In this document: positions 34,959 to 43,950 of the stretch, piece by piece
Numbering within the stretch: position 1 is the first letter of the stretch
How the letters are laid out: each line of letters begins with the position of its first letter
DNA from: Mesobacillus subterraneus
GTDB taxonomy: Bacteria > Bacillota > Bacilli > Bacillales > Cytobacillaceae
Reading direction: 5' to 3'
NCBI RefSeq assembly: GCF_020524355.2
Contig: NZ_CP129019.1
Span: 434,001-498,000 of the forward strand
DNA: 64,000 bases
Notes under the pieces: model-generated
Seen by the model: only the letters and a program-made list of their open reading frames with translations
Told to the model about the DNA's origin: nothing
Databases searched by the model: none
Translations under genes and position numbers: made by a program

Positions 34959-36224
34959 ATGTTGAAAAAATGGCTGGCAGCATTATTGACGACCGTCCTC
35001 ATTCTCTCTTCATTGACCATTGCATTGGCAAACCATGATAGCGGACAGGGCAAGAGCCAGGACCTGAAGAAATTCAAGGTTGGTGCTGAAGCATTGCTCG
35101 AGGACCACAAGGATCTGATCAAAGGAAAGCGAGTCGGGCTGATCACGAATCCTACTGGAGTAGACCAAAATCTGAACAGTGTTGTCGACCTGCTTTTTAA
35201 CGATCCGGATGTTGAGTTGACGGCACTTTACGGACCCGAGCATGGCGTCCGGGGAAGCGCACAGGCTGGAGCTTATGTCGAATACTATATCGATGAAAGA
35301 ACGCAGCTCCCTGTATACAGCCTTTACGGTAAAACGAAAAAGCCAACACCAGAAATGCTGGAAAACATCGATGTCCTGCTGTTTGATATCCAGGATGTAG
35401 GTACCAGATTCTATACGTACATCTACACAATGGCTTATGCGATGGAAGCGGCAAAGGAAAATGATATCCCATTCATCGTACTTGACCGCCCGAATCCGCT
35501 TGGCGGAGATAAGGTAGAGGGACCTGTCCTGGAAACTGAATATAAGTCCTTTGTTGGAAACTATGAAATCCCGCTGCGCCACGGCATGACGGTTGGTGAG
35601 CTGGCCAAGCTCTTCAATGAAGAATTCGATATTGGTGCAGACCTGACTGTCGTTGAGATGGATCGCTGGAAGCGCACAATGAATTATGATGAAACGCCGC
35701 TTGAGTTTGTCATGCCTTCACCAAACATGCCTACTCTGGATACAGCATTCGTATATCCGGGAGCGGCACTGATTGAAGGAACGAATGTATCAGAAGGAAG
35801 GGGCACGACAAGACCGTTTGAGCTGATCGGGGCACCGTTCATCAATTCAGATGATCTATCCGCAAAATTGAACTCATTGGGTCTTCCAGGGGTTAAGTTC
35901 CGGGCAGCATCATTCACCCCGACATTCTCAAAGCATACCGGCAAACTTTCACATGGAATTCAGATCCATATTAGCGACCACGATGCGTTTGATCCGATTG
36001 TAACAGGGCTTCATATTGTAAAAACGATTCACGATATGTATCCGGAAGAATTTGAGTTTCGAGCTGAAGACAGCAGGGGAATTTCCTTCTTCGACCTTCT
36101 GACAGGAAACGGCTGGATCAGGGAAGAAATTGAAGCTGGTACATCCGTGGAAGAAATCCAGAACATGTGGGAAGCTAAATTGAAAGAGTTTAAGCAGGTA
36201 AGGGAAAAGTACCTTCTCTATTAA
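34959..36224 (+). CDS. namZ: exo-beta-N-acetylmuramidase, NamZ (DUF1343)
   Basis: A 421-residue secreted protein with a signal peptide (1-25, ending ALA) and the DUF1343/NamZ core: RVGLITNPTG, LYGPEHGVRG, DIQDVGTRFYTYIYTM, LDRPNPLGG, FVMPSPNMPTLDTA and YPGAALIEGTNVSEGRGTT. B. subtilis NamZ (YbbC) cuts terminal MurNAc from wall fragments. With the amidase and NagZ upstream it forms the amiE-nagZ-namZ set that strips turned-over peptidoglycan to sugars and peptides. The transporter and etherase genes (murP, murQ) and the regulator murR of B. subtilis are absent here. GGAGTG precedes ATG 34959. Confidence 0.92.
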   Translation: MLKKWLAALLTTVLILSSLTIALANHDSGQGKSQDLKKFKVGAEALLEDHKDLIKGKRVGLITNPTGVDQNLNSVVDLLFNDPDVELTALYGPEHGVRGSAQAGAYVEYYIDERTQLPVYSLYGKTKKPTPEMLENIDVLLFDIQDVGTRFYTYIYTMAYAMEAAKENDIPFIVLDRPNPLGGDKVEGPVLETEYKSFVGNYEIPLRHGMTVGELAKLFNEEFDIGADLTVVEMDRWKRTMNYDETPLEFVMPSPNMPTLDTAFVYPGAALIEGTNVSEGRGTTRPFELIGAPFINSDDLSAKLNSLGLPGVKFRAASFTPTFSKHTGKLSHGIQIHISDHDAFDPIVTGLHIVKTIHDMYPEEFEFRAEDSRGISFFDLLTGNGWIREEIEAGTSVEEIQNMWEAKLKEFKQVREKYLLY

Positions 36225-36231
36225 TTGTAGA

Positions 36232-36266
36232 AAAAATGGCCGCTGCATTTGCAGTGGCCATTTTTA
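36232..36266. terminator. bidirectional terminator after namZ
   Basis: AAAAATGGCC-CTGC pairs with GCAG-GGCCATTTTT, with T on both strands. Confidence 0.92.
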
Positions 36267-36476
36267 GGTCGTACTGTTGCTCCAATCTGTATATAATCCA
36301 CTGCCACTGCAGCCAGGACATTCGTATGGTGCAGCATAATAAACAAACTCATTCGCGGAAAAAGCATAATATCCTCTGCCATGGCAGTCAGGACATTTAT
36401 TCTGGTCCTTCATAGTCGTAAGGTGGTTTTCATATCTTGCATTTCTCCATTGGTTAAGCGCATTAAATAAACCCAT
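36264..36476 (-). CDS. small DnaJ-type zinc-finger protein
   Basis: A 70-residue protein carrying two CxxCxGxG motifs, CPDCHGRG and CPGCSGSG, about 25 residues apart: one DnaJ-like cysteine-rich zinc unit with nothing else attached. The first 28 residues are a charged helix (FNALNQWRNARYENHL). There is no J domain. Such mini-proteins occur in Bacillaceae with no set function; binding of unfolded proteins or of a client enzyme is a guess. ATG 36476 is fixed by AGGTGTAAAGGA directly upstream; the longer in-frame start has no such site. Confidence 0.8.
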   Translation of the reverse strand: MGLFNALNQWRNARYENHLTTMKDQNKCPDCHGRGYYAFSANEFVYYAAPYECPGCSGSGLYTDWSNSTT

Positions 36477-36632
36477 TCCTTTACACCTCCATCTATGCAT
36501 AGTTTGGAGAAATAATTCCTTTATTATGTATAGTTTATGGAGAAATTTGGGTTTTGATCCGGTATCAGCACATGACTTGTCTGAAAATTTGATAGTCCTG
36601 TGAAAAAATCTGCGATTCAAGCCGTAATGGGA

Positions 36633-36840
36633 TTAATGGACATTTCACGAAAGTTGCGGGAGCGGAAGGTCTAAAAACAGGAGTGTAATGGACATTTCAA
36701 GCAAGCTACAGAAGTGAAATGTCTAATAACAGTGGCTTAATGGACATTTCTAGAAAGATACAAAGACGAAATGTTTAAGAACAGGGGGTAAAGGACATTT
36801 AAGCAAGAATGCCATAGTGAAATATCTAATAAAAGTTTCT
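36633..36840. repeat. four-unit tandem array, 52-bp period, with an inverted repeat in each unit
   Basis: TAATGGACATTTC recurs at about 36634, 36686, 36738 and (as TAAAGGACATTT) 36789. In each unit GACATTTC faces GAAATGTC about 18 bases downstream; in the first unit the right arm has decayed. It fills most of the 460-bp gap between the zinc-finger gene and the HxlR gene. Confidence 0.87.
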
Positions 36841-36878
36841 TATCGAGTCGTGTTTTAGGTTTTATATATGCAAAACAG

Positions 36879-36908
36879 CAAAAGCACCCAATCAATGGGT
36901 GCTTTTAA
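36879..36908 (-). terminator. terminator after the HxlR gene
   Basis: AAAAGCACCCA pairs with TGGGTGCTTTT around a 5-nt loop. Confidence 0.88.
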
Positions 36909-36936
36909 GATGGAAATTTCACTTTGGATCTATTAT

Positions 36937-37245
36937 TTATACTTCCAGCCAGCTCTGTGACCATCTTTCAATTTCCTTCATAAGAGGTTCCAGTGCCTTG
37001 CCTTTGTCGGTCAATGAATACTCGATTCGGACTGGAGTTTCAGGATGGACTTCGCGTCTCACAATTCCTTCGCTTTCCAAGTCCTTCAATCGCTCTGAAA
37101 GCACTCTTCCACTAACACCTATAGATGATTCAATCGTGCAGAAACGCTGCGGTCCGGACAGCAGCTGATATATAATCATTCCAGTCCAGCGCTGGCTTAG
37201 GATTGTCATGGCTTTTTCAAATCTGGGACAAATCGACTTATCCAT
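36937..37245 (-). CDS. HxlR/DUF24 family redox-sensing repressor (YodB/CatR-like)
   Basis: A 102-residue winged-helix regulator: CPRFEKAMTILSQRWTGMIIYQLLSGPQRF, the recognition helix region SGRVLSERLKDLESEGIVRR, and the wing EYSLTDKGKALEPLM. The N-terminal Cys6 (MDKSIC) is the residue that senses diamide and quinones in YodB/CatR. It is transcribed away from a CatE-like dioxygenase, whose promoter overlaps a GTTACTT/AAGTAAC palindrome, so it probably represses that gene until quinones oxidise Cys6. ATG 37245 has AAGGAG eight bases upstream. Confidence 0.9.
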   Translation of the reverse strand: MDKSICPRFEKAMTILSQRWTGMIIYQLLSGPQRFCTIESSIGVSGRVLSERLKDLESEGIVRREVHPETPVRIEYSLTDKGKALEPLMKEIERWSQSWLEV

Positions 37246-37315
37246 ATCAATCACTCCTTACTAACATTATAAACATAACAACTGAAAAATAAATTACTTT
37301 TTATAAAAAAGTTAC

Positions 37316-37361
37316 TTGACGTAATTTGAATACAATTATATAGTTACTTACATAAAGTAAC
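37316..37361 (+). promoter_or_regulatory. catE promoter with overlapping operator
   Basis: TTGACG (37316-37321), 17 bp, TATAGT (37339-37344). A perfect inverted repeat GTTACTT-N5-AAGTAAC (37343-37361) starts inside the -10 box and covers the start site, the ideal place for a repressor. A looser copy (TTACTTTTTATAAAAAAGT) lies at 37295-37313, towards the HxlR gene. Confidence 0.82.
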
Positions 37362-37466
37362 CGTTTATGATGATTGAAATGGCAGAATATGAGCACAACA
37401 AGTTCTAGCCATCCAGACTATGTCCAACTTAATATCTATTTCTTAATCAAAAAGGAGGAATTGAAT

Positions 37467-38321
37467 ATGACCTTTCATCAACCGCCGGTCACTTTTGTGA
37501 GGCAAGTAAATTTAAAAGTGGAAAATTTGGAGCGTTCCCTGGCTTTTTATGAAGAAATAATTGGCTTTAAGGTATATGAAAAAACAGATACAACCGCTCA
37601 GTTAACCGCAGATGGAAAAACAGTGTTATTAAGCATCGAGCAGCCCTCTAATATAATTCCGAAGAAGGGAAGAACTACTGGATTATATCATTTCGCCCTG
37701 TTACTGCCTGACAGGACTGACCTGGCAAAAATACTGAAGCACTTCTTGCAGACTGGATATCCATTGCAGGGAGCATCTGACCATCTTGTAAGCGAAGCCC
37801 TCTATTTAGCGGATCCGGATGGAAATGGAATAGAAATATATATAGACAGACCAGCGTCTAAATGGGAATGGAATGACCAGCAAGTGGTGATGGCTACTGA
37901 GGCTCTCCATGCAGAAAACCTTCTTGCAGAAGGAAAGGAGCAAACTTGGAATGGGCTTCCTGCAGGAACAGTGATGGGACATATCCATTTACATGTCGCA
38001 GAACTAGTAAAAACAGAAGAGTTTTATACAAAGGGACTTGGATTTGAAGTGGTAAGCCGTTACGGACCACAGGCTCTCTTCATTTCTTCAGGAAAGTACC
38101 ATCACCATATCGGGCTAAACACCTGGAATGGAGTAGGTGCACCTACACCGCCTGCTAATAGCGTTGGTCTTGACTCTTTTTCAATAGTATTGCCGGATGA
38201 AGTGAGCTTGAAGGAAACAGTTGCCCGCCTGAAAGAAATCGGGGTGGAGGTATCAGATGAAAATGGTACATTCATTACTGCAGACCCGTCTGGAAACCAG
38301 ATCAGGCTAGAAACAGCGTAA
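37467..38321 (+). CDS. catE: catechol-2,3-dioxygenase-like glyoxalase/VOC protein (CatE-like)
   Basis: A 284-residue protein with two VOC modules (about 10-130 and 170-284). Metal and active-site positions are suggested by GLYHFALLLP, NGIEIYIDRP, GHIHLHVAE and HHHIGLNTW. Its length and layout match B. subtilis CatE, an extradiol dioxygenase that breaks catechols and is controlled by YodB/CatR. The divergent Cys6-type HxlR gene supports this. No catD-type DoxX gene is directly next to it, although three DoxX paralogues lie elsewhere in the window. AAAGGAGG precedes ATG 37467; the longer frame start is rejected. Confidence 0.85.
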   Translation: MTFHQPPVTFVRQVNLKVENLERSLAFYEEIIGFKVYEKTDTTAQLTADGKTVLLSIEQPSNIIPKKGRTTGLYHFALLLPDRTDLAKILKHFLQTGYPLQGASDHLVSEALYLADPDGNGIEIYIDRPASKWEWNDQQVVMATEALHAENLLAEGKEQTWNGLPAGTVMGHIHLHVAELVKTEEFYTKGLGFEVVSRYGPQALFISSGKYHHHIGLNTWNGVGAPTPPANSVGLDSFSIVLPDEVSLKETVARLKEIGVEVSDENGTFITADPSGNQIRLETA

Positions 38322-38489
38322 AATGAAAGCCTCAGTCCTTAACTTTACTGATTCACATGTAACCTAATCAAAGCCCGAAATGTGAGTAAGCAGCAAGCCT
38401 TGAACATAGCCAATGTTAGTGCGTGGCCTGTTAGGCGGAGTTATGGCGCAGAGCATTGAAAATTTCAGTGATTTAGACGAGCATTTCTT

Positions 38490-38548
38490 TTGACCTTTGA
38501 TGAAAAACGGATTAATATCTCGAAGTAAGGTATTTTAAATTCGAGATT
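38490..38548 (+). promoter_or_regulatory. azoR promoter with MhqR-like operator
   Basis: TTGACC (38490-38495), 17 bp, TAATAT (38513-38518). ATCTCGAA (38517-38524) and TTCGAGAT (38540-38547) form an inverted pair across the start site. The right part, TATTTTAAATTCGAGATT, agrees at 14 of 18 positions with the MhqR box of B. subtilis as I remember it (tATCTcgaAtTCgAGATa). I see nothing else in 38322-38489. Confidence 0.65.
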
Positions 38549-38600
38549 TATTCTTCTCCAAATAATATTACAAATAAGAAAGAAAAGGTGGAATAACAAC

Positions 38601-39236
38601 ATGGCTAAAGTTTTATACATCACAGCACACCCGCTTACTGAAGAACAATCCTTCAGCCTGGCAGCAGGAAAAGCATTCATTGATACGTACAAAGAACAGA
38701 ACCAGAATGATGAAATCATCCATCTGGATTTATTTAAGGAGAACATCCCCCACATTGATGCCGACGTTTTAGGCGGCTGGGGCAAACTCCAACAAGGCAC
38801 CGAGTTCACTGAGCTAACAGCAGACGAACAATCCAAAGTAGGCCGTCTGGCTGATCTGGTTGACCAGTTCACAGCAGCAGACAAATTTGTTTTCGTGACT
38901 CCGCTTTGGAATTTCTCATTCCCTCCAGTCATGAAGGCATATCTGGACGCAGTATCCGTAGCAGGCAAAACATTCAAATATACACAGGAAGGTCCTGTCG
39001 GTTTGATGACGGACAAAAAAGCACTGCATATCCAGGCGCGAGGCGGTTACTACTCAGAAGGACCGGCAGCAAACATGGAGATGGGAAATCGTTATTTCGA
39101 AACAATCATGAATTTCTTCGGTGTACCTTCATTTGAGTGCCTATACCTAGAAGGTCACAATGCAAACCCAGAAAAAGCACAAGAAATCAAAGAAAATGGA
39201 ATCACGCGTGCCAAGGATTTGGCGCATACATTCTAA
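38601..39236 (+). CDS. azoR: FMN-dependent NADH-azoreductase
   Basis: A 211-residue flavodoxin-fold NADH:quinone/azo reductase. FMN-binding parts are visible: the opening [35 protein letters not shown] and [11 protein letters not shown]. It reduces quinones and azo compounds by two electrons using NADH, keeping them from redox cycling. B. subtilis has AzoR1 and AzoR2, controlled by YodB and MhqR; this copy sits beside catE and an HxlR gene and has an MhqR-like box. AAAGGTGG precedes the ATG. Confidence 0.93.
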   Translation: MAKVLYITAHPLTEEQSFSLAAGKAFIDTYKEQNQNDEIIHLDLFKENIPHIDADVLGGWGKLQQGTEFTELTADEQSKVGRLADLVDQFTAADKFVFVTPLWNFSFPPVMKAYLDAVSVAGKTFKYTQEGPVGLMTDKKALHIQARGGYYSEGPAANMEMGNRYFETIMNFFGVPSFECLYLEGHNANPEKAQEIKENGITRAKDLAHTF

Positions 39237-39249
39237 TGAATAAAAGACG

Positions 39250-39286
39250 GAAAGCAGGCTGGTTCTATTACCGGCCTGCTTTTACA
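39250..39286. terminator. terminator between azoR and the anti-sigma gene
   Basis: AAAGCAGGC-GGT pairs with ACC-GCCTGCTTT, serving the convergent genes on both sides. Confidence 0.88.
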
Positions 39287-40402
39287 CTATTTCAATGTAA
39301 TGGTAAGGTCTTTTCCAACTTCAAGGACACAATTGTCACGATCCTTGACTGGAGCGAAGGACATGATATATTCATCTTTTCCGCTTTCGACTTCGCCCTT
39401 ACTGAAGATTGGATCAGCTTTTTTTCCAGCAGAGGTTAAGAAAACACCAGGCTTCGTGTAATCCACATAGTAGCCTCGCTCCTTATCTATTTTCCTGGCG
39501 TTAAGGTATTGATGTTCCAATTGGCTCATCACTCTATAGGTCATGCCATTTTCGGTGATTAACTTTGTGTCGGAACCTGTGACGACGACTCTTGTTTCCG
39601 TTTCGGAAAATTCTATTTGTTTAATGACGTAAGCTTCATTGTTAAAAGTGAATTCCTTATTTAGCACGACAATTTCCCGGTTAGAAACAGCTGATTGGTC
39701 CAGCTTGAATTCCAGAGGCCATATAGTAGCTATACTATCAGTTTTTGTTTCGGTATAGATGGTTAAATTTTCGATTTCCAATCGAATATCCTGACCCTTG
39801 AAGTTCTTGACAGACTCAAAGGACAAGGCTTCTGCAACTTTATTTTCTTTTTGATCGTAATATCTGCTGCCCCAGCCCACATTATCCAATTTCACCTTTT
39901 GACCGTTTGCTACAAGGTAGATTGAGCTTTTGCCCTCAAAGATATCAACATAATAATTTTCCAAATCTGTTTTTTCACTTTGGAAGGTGAAGAGGAGCTT
40001 GGTCTCCTTATCATCCGTCATCAAGCTTTGAAAGTGGACGGTTATATCATTTTTTTCGTCATAGAAAGTCTGGTCCAGTACCTGTCCCAGCCCTGAATTA
40101 ACGGCCATCCGGACTCCTTTATCATCAATATGTTCACTGGAAAATAGCTGATCATAGATCTCCTGTATTGCGGCAAGTGCAGGAGTAAATGTCAGAGCGG
40201 AAGCCGCCACTATACAGACAGCAGCAACAACAGCTAGCCTTCTAAATGCAACTCCTTTTTTAGGAGTAGTCTTGCTCACAGGCATGACGATTACATTTTG
40301 GGACTCTTTATTATGCAGTTTGTTGTTAAGTTCATCCCAAACATCCGGCACTTGCTTTTCAATGGCTTGATCCAAGTGCTTAAGCATCTTCTCTTTATCC
40401 AT
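39287..40402 (-). CDS. DUF4179-type membrane protein, probable anti-sigma factor
   Basis: A 371-residue protein with a short cytoplasmic N-terminus (about 50 residues, including HLDQAIEKQVPDVWDELNNKL), one membrane helix (about 53-72, RRLAVVAAVCIVAASALTFTP) and a 300-residue extracellular part of beta-type sequence. The order sigma gene, then this gene 14 bases later, and the single-pass topology are those of ECF sigma/anti-sigma pairs with DUF4179. The outer domain probably senses an envelope stress and the inner end holds the sigma factor. GCAGGAGG precedes the ATG. Confidence 0.83.
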   Translation of the reverse strand: MDKEKMLKHLDQAIEKQVPDVWDELNNKLHNKESQNVIVMPVSKTTPKKGVAFRRLAVVAAVCIVAASALTFTPALAAIQEIYDQLFSSEHIDDKGVRMAVNSGLGQVLDQTFYDEKNDITVHFQSLMTDDKETKLLFTFQSEKTDLENYYVDIFEGKSSIYLVANGQKVKLDNVGWGSRYYDQKENKVAEALSFESVKNFKGQDIRLEIENLTIYTETKTDSIATIWPLEFKLDQSAVSNREIVVLNKEFTFNNEAYVIKQIEFSETETRVVVTGSDTKLITENGMTYRVMSQLEHQYLNARKIDKERGYYVDYTKPGVFLTSAGKKADPIFSKGEVESGKDEYIMSFAPVKDRDNCVLEVGKDLTITLK

Positions 40403-40416
40403 TAGTGCGCCTCCTG

Positions 40417-40926
40417 CTATTCAATGTTTTTCCTGAGTTTTTTCAAGGCCATTTGGTATTTCCACAATACTGTCCCCAATGGTATTTCAATGATTTTGGC
40501 AATTTCCCTGTGCTTCATGCCTGAAATGTCTTTTAAGACAACAATTTGTCTTTCTTCGCTGTCCAGCAATTCAAGGTATTTCCTCAAAATCATTCGGTCG
40601 AGCGGATCTGTGCTTTTATGGTGCTCCTGGTCGAAATATTGTTCTTCATACCCAGTGATTTCGCGCTTCTTCTTGCGATAGAGATCCAAAGCCATATTCC
40701 TCGAGACACTAAGCAGCCATCCCTTCAAATTAGAGATATCCTGATGTTTTTGGTGCTGATAAAGTTTGATGAAAGTTTCTTGCATGACATCCTCTGCCAA
40801 GGCAGAGTCCCTCAAAATTGATAGCGCCATCGCAAAGATACTTTTTTTATGTAAATCGAATAACTGCTTGAACTCCAGATTGCTATCCACCGGATTTTTT
40901 TGCTGATGCAAATTTGTTTGGCTCAT
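40417..40926 (-). CDS. ECF-type RNA polymerase sigma factor
   Basis: A 169-residue sigma-70 family protein with only regions 2 and 4. Region 2 reads KSIFAMALSILRDSALAEDVMQETFIKLYQ (the D-AEDVMQETF core), then GWLLSVSRNMALDLYRKKKRE; region 4 reads REIAKIIEIPLGTVLWKYQMALKKLR. It directs transcription of an unknown envelope-stress regulon and is probably held by the anti-sigma factor encoded next. ATG 40926 follows AGAAGGAGGTG; the longer in-frame start is not supported. No certain autoregulatory ECF promoter could be picked out. Confidence 0.92.
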   Translation of the reverse strand: MSQTNLHQQKNPVDSNLEFKQLFDLHKKSIFAMALSILRDSALAEDVMQETFIKLYQHQKHQDISNLKGWLLSVSRNMALDLYRKKKREITGYEEQYFDQEHHKSTDPLDRMILRKYLELLDSEERQIVVLKDISGMKHREIAKIIEIPLGTVLWKYQMALKKLRKNIE

Positions 40927-41130
40927 CTTGCACCTCCTTCTATATAGTAAACGATTTGCTGTCATCATTTATTGGAGAAAAATTAAATTTTTTCCAGGAA
41001 AAATAATGCCTGAAAAAAGGCACTCTTGTTATGGATAAATTGAAGGAGTAGGTCTACCGGACTTTTTTCAGGAAAAGGTACTGAGCTTTTCCGATAGAAT
41101 CATTCTAATGCCCATCAGCTTTTGTATGAT

Positions 41131-41163
41131 AAAAAACGGATGCCTAATAAAAGGCATCCGTTT
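41131..41163 (-). terminator. terminator after the catalase gene
   Basis: AAACGGATGCCT pairs with AGGCATCCGTTT on the minus strand, followed by T. Confidence 0.9.
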
Positions 41164-41172
41164 CTCGTATTA

Positions 41173-42633
41173 TTAAACTTCCTGTGGCACCTGCAGTCCC
41201 AAGCCTTGAGCAATGCGTGTTCCGTATTCAGGATCTGCCTTGTAGAAGTGGCTGATTTGGCGAAGTTTGATATCGTCTCGCTGAACTGGCTTCATTGCAG
41301 CGACAATGTTAGCGACAAGGCGCTCGCGTTCTTCTTCGGTCATCAGACGGTACAGGTCACCTGCTTGTGTGTAATGGTCGTGGTGATCGTAGTCCACGTT
41401 TTCAGCTACCCCGCTGACAGGTAAGGCTGCTTGCTTGTGTTCATTGACTTCAGTAGGCCCTCCGAAACTATTTGGCTCGTAGTTTACTGTTTTGCCTCCA
41501 TTGTCGTCAAAACGCATTTGACCGTCACGCTGGTAGGAGTTTACTTCTGTTTTTGACCTGTTGATTGGAAGGTGCTGGTGATTAGAGCCTACACGGTAAC
41601 GGTGCGCATCAGCATATGCAAACAGGCGGCCCTGCAGCATTTTATCAGGAGATACATCCACACCAGGTACAAGTGTTCCAGGTGAGAAGGTTGCCTGCTC
41701 AACTTCCGCAAAGTAGTTTTCAGGATTGCGATTCAATACCATGCGTCCGACTTCAATCAATGGATAGTCTTTTTGTGACCATACTTTTGTGACATCGAAT
41801 GGATCGAAACGATATGTGTTCGCATCCTCAAGTGGCATAATCTGCACATATAGCTTCCATGCAGGGAAGTCTTCAGCTTCAATCGCATTGAACAAATCTT
41901 CTGTATGATAGTCAGGATTTTCGCCTGCAATTTTAGCGGCTACATCTGCTGTCAGATTTTTCACGCCTTGTTCTGTCTTGAAGTGGTACTTAATCCAGAC
42001 GCCATCACCCTCGGCATTTGTCCACTTGAACGTATGGCTGCCGAAACCGTGCATATGGCGAAGGGTAGCCGGGATGCCGCGGTCGGACATCAGGATCGTT
42101 ACCTGGTGCAATGACTCTGGTGAAAGGGACCAGAAATCCCAAACGGCATTCGGATCCTTCAGGTGTGTCTGTGGGTTTCTCTTTTGTGTATGGATAAAAT
42201 CTGGGAACTTGATCGCATCACGGATGAAGAATACCGGAGTGTTGTTTCCAACGATGTCATAGTTTCCTTCTTCCGTATAAAACTTCACTGCGAAGCCACG
42301 TGGGTCACGGACGGTATCCGCTGATCCAAGTTCACCTGCTACTGTTGAGAAGCGGATGAACAAAGGAGTCTTCTTGCCAACCTCTGATAGGAAAGCAGCT
42401 TTTGTATATTTAGACACATCATTTGTTACTTTAAAATAGCCATGTGCTCCGGCCCCTTTTGCATGCACAACACGTTCAGGCACACGCTCACGGTTAAAGT
42501 GGGCTAATTTTTCCAGCAAGTGTACGTCTTGCAGTAGAGTAGGACCTCTTTGTCCTGCAGTCATAGAGTTCTGGTTATCCCCAACCGGCGCACCCCAGCT
42601 TGTAGTTAAATGATTCTTAGGATAATTGCTCAT
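41173..42633 (-). CDS. katA: vegetative-type haem catalase
   Basis: A 486-residue monofunctional clade-3 catalase. The distal His is in [14 protein letters not shown], with [10 protein letters not shown] and [16 protein letters not shown] in the haem pocket; the proximal Tyr is in [14 protein letters not shown]. It breaks hydrogen peroxide down to water and oxygen in the cytoplasm. The promoter region carries a near-perfect PerR box, so peroxide induction like B. subtilis katA is expected. The start ATG 42633 follows GGCGGG. Single gene with its own terminator. Confidence 0.97.
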   Translation of the reverse strand: MSNYPKNHLTTSWGAPVGDNQNSMTAGQRGPTLLQDVHLLEKLAHFNRERVPERVVHAKGAGAHGYFKVTNDVSKYTKAAFLSEVGKKTPLFIRFSTVAGELGSADTVRDPRGFAVKFYTEEGNYDIVGNNTPVFFIRDAIKFPDFIHTQKRNPQTHLKDPNAVWDFWSLSPESLHQVTILMSDRGIPATLRHMHGFGSHTFKWTNAEGDGVWIKYHFKTEQGVKNLTADVAAKIAGENPDYHTEDLFNAIEAEDFPAWKLYVQIMPLEDANTYRFDPFDVTKVWSQKDYPLIEVGRMVLNRNPENYFAEVEQATFSPGTLVPGVDVSPDKMLQGRLFAYADAHRYRVGSNHQHLPINRSKTEVNSYQRDGQMRFDDNGGKTVNYEPNSFGGPTEVNEHKQAALPVSGVAENVDYDHHDHYTQAGDLYRLMTEEERERLVANIVAAMKPVQRDDIKLRQISHFYKADPEYGTRIAQGLGLQVPQEV

Positions 42634-42662
42634 TTTTTTAACCCGCCTTTATCATGTATTGA

Positions 42663-42690
42663 TTTATACCTAAATGATAACACTTTTCAA
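42663..42690 (-). promoter_or_regulatory. katA promoter
   Basis: On the minus strand: TTGAAA (42690-42685), a 16-bp spacer and TATAAA (42668-42663). Confidence 0.6.
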
Positions 42691-42708
42691 TTAAAAATCA
42701 ATACTTAA

Positions 42709-42723
42709 TTATAATTAATATAA
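42709..42723 (-). promoter_or_regulatory. PerR box upstream of katA
   Basis: TTATAATTAATATAA matches the 15-bp PerR consensus TTATAATNATTATAA at all but one position. It lies about 19 bp upstream of the -35 box. Confidence 0.75.
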
Positions 42724-42764
42724 ATAAGTAATGAATATAAAGTTAGGTTTATCATTTGATGCAT

Positions 42765-42827
42765 GGTCGATATATTTAGAGAGAGGGTCTAAATATCTTT
42801 AAATGTGGTCGATATATTTATTTTTTC
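42765..42827. repeat. three-unit tandem array, exact 21-bp period
   Basis: GGTCGATATATTTA, GGTCTAAATATCTT and GGTCGATATATTTA begin at 42765, 42786 and 42807. The unit and the connecting AAATGT are of the same kind as the array at 1321-1467, so these two sites belong to one repeat family. The rest of the 530-bp gap (42828-43162) shows no other feature. Confidence 0.82.
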
Positions 42828-43162
42828 GACAATAAAAGAAAATCCTTCGGCTAATGATATAGTTTCCAGAGATAATCCTGGGAGAAGATAGAAAAATGGT
42901 TTCATTGTTTAAAAATATAGCAGACAAACAAGTTACAAACATGTAACACAATGTAAAATATGAACCGATAACTTACAAGTCTGGTTATTGAAGGAAAGTG
43001 GGAGTCAGAGGAATTAATTTCTAGGTTTAATAAAATTCAAGCGTTTTCAGTGGATTGAAGATTTTTCTTCTGATTGGTACTTATTGGGCCGTGAATAACT
43101 ATGTTACAACTGCTAGCCTTAGTAGGAGAGAAAGAGAGCAACACTACTGGGAGGTATGGAGA

Positions 43163-43759
43163 TTGAGAAAAATGAAAAAAACATTGGCAGCGTTAACAGC
43201 GGTGGTATCTTTATCTTTATTTTCAACGGGGGCAGCTGCTGAAGCGGCAACTTACCAGGTGAAAACAGGAGATACAATGTGGGGAATCGCCAGCAAATAT
43301 GGTGTACAACTGACAGAGTTGAAAAAAGCGAACAATACGACTAGCAATCTACTATATGCAGGACAAAAGTTGACCATCCCGGCAGTGGCTATATCTTCAG
43401 CAGATCAGGACTTGCTTGCAAGGCTTGTTCAAGCTGAAGCAAAAGGCGAGCCATATGCAGGGAAAGTAGCAGTAGCAACTGTTGTCTTGAATAGAGTAGC
43501 AAGCCCGAAATTCCCAAACACAGTAAAGGGTGTCGTCTATGAAAAGGCAAATGGATACTATGCATTCACACCTGTTAAAAATGGCGCGATCAATAAGCCT
43601 GCAGATGCAGAAGCAAAGAAAGCTGTAAAAGAAGCTCTAGCATTCAGAGGGCAGGGAAGCGGCTCATTGTTCTTCTTTAACCCGAAGACTGCGGTGAGCA
43701 AGTGGGTATTCTCAAGAGAAGTGACCGTGACAATCGGAAATCATAGATTTGCTAAGTAA
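43163..43759 (+). CDS. LysM-SleB cell-wall hydrolase
   Basis: A 198-residue secreted protein: signal peptide (about 1-30, ending AEA), one LysM wall-binding domain (about 31-75, TYQVKTGDTMWGIASKYG) and a SleB/CwlJ-type hydrolase_2 domain (about 85-198) with the catalytic-type Glu in LVQAEAKGEPYAGKVAVA and the C-terminal FFFNPKTA. Relatives cut spore cortex or vegetative wall peptidoglycan. One LysM and a secreted form resemble the B. subtilis YkvT/SleB group. TTG 43163 is used because GGGAGG lies eight bases upstream; ATG 43172 is the alternative. Confidence 0.87.
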   Translation: MRKMKKTLAALTAVVSLSLFSTGAAAEAATYQVKTGDTMWGIASKYGVQLTELKKANNTTSNLLYAGQKLTIPAVAISSADQDLLARLVQAEAKGEPYAGKVAVATVVLNRVASPKFPNTVKGVVYEKANGYYAFTPVKNGAINKPADAEAKKAVKEALAFRGQGSGSLFFFNPKTAVSKWVFSREVTVTIGNHRFAK

Positions 43760-43800
43760 CCTTAACGAAAGGTCAACAAATTTTCATGAGCTAAGGCGGA

Positions 43801-43837
43801 AAAAGCCGTGCGGATTCTCAATCTGCACGGCTTTTTC
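43801..43837 (+). terminator. terminator after the SleB-type gene
   Basis: AAAAGCCGTGC-GATT pairs with AATC-GCACGGCTTTT, followed by T. Confidence 0.92.
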
Positions 43838-43950
43838 TCAATTTGTTATGTGGAAATTAATCTGCATAGCACTTGAAGTGAAAAACTTGTAAAATATTCT
43901 AATAAAACTTACTATTTAATTGCAATACATAATGAATGGAGGAATGTTTT

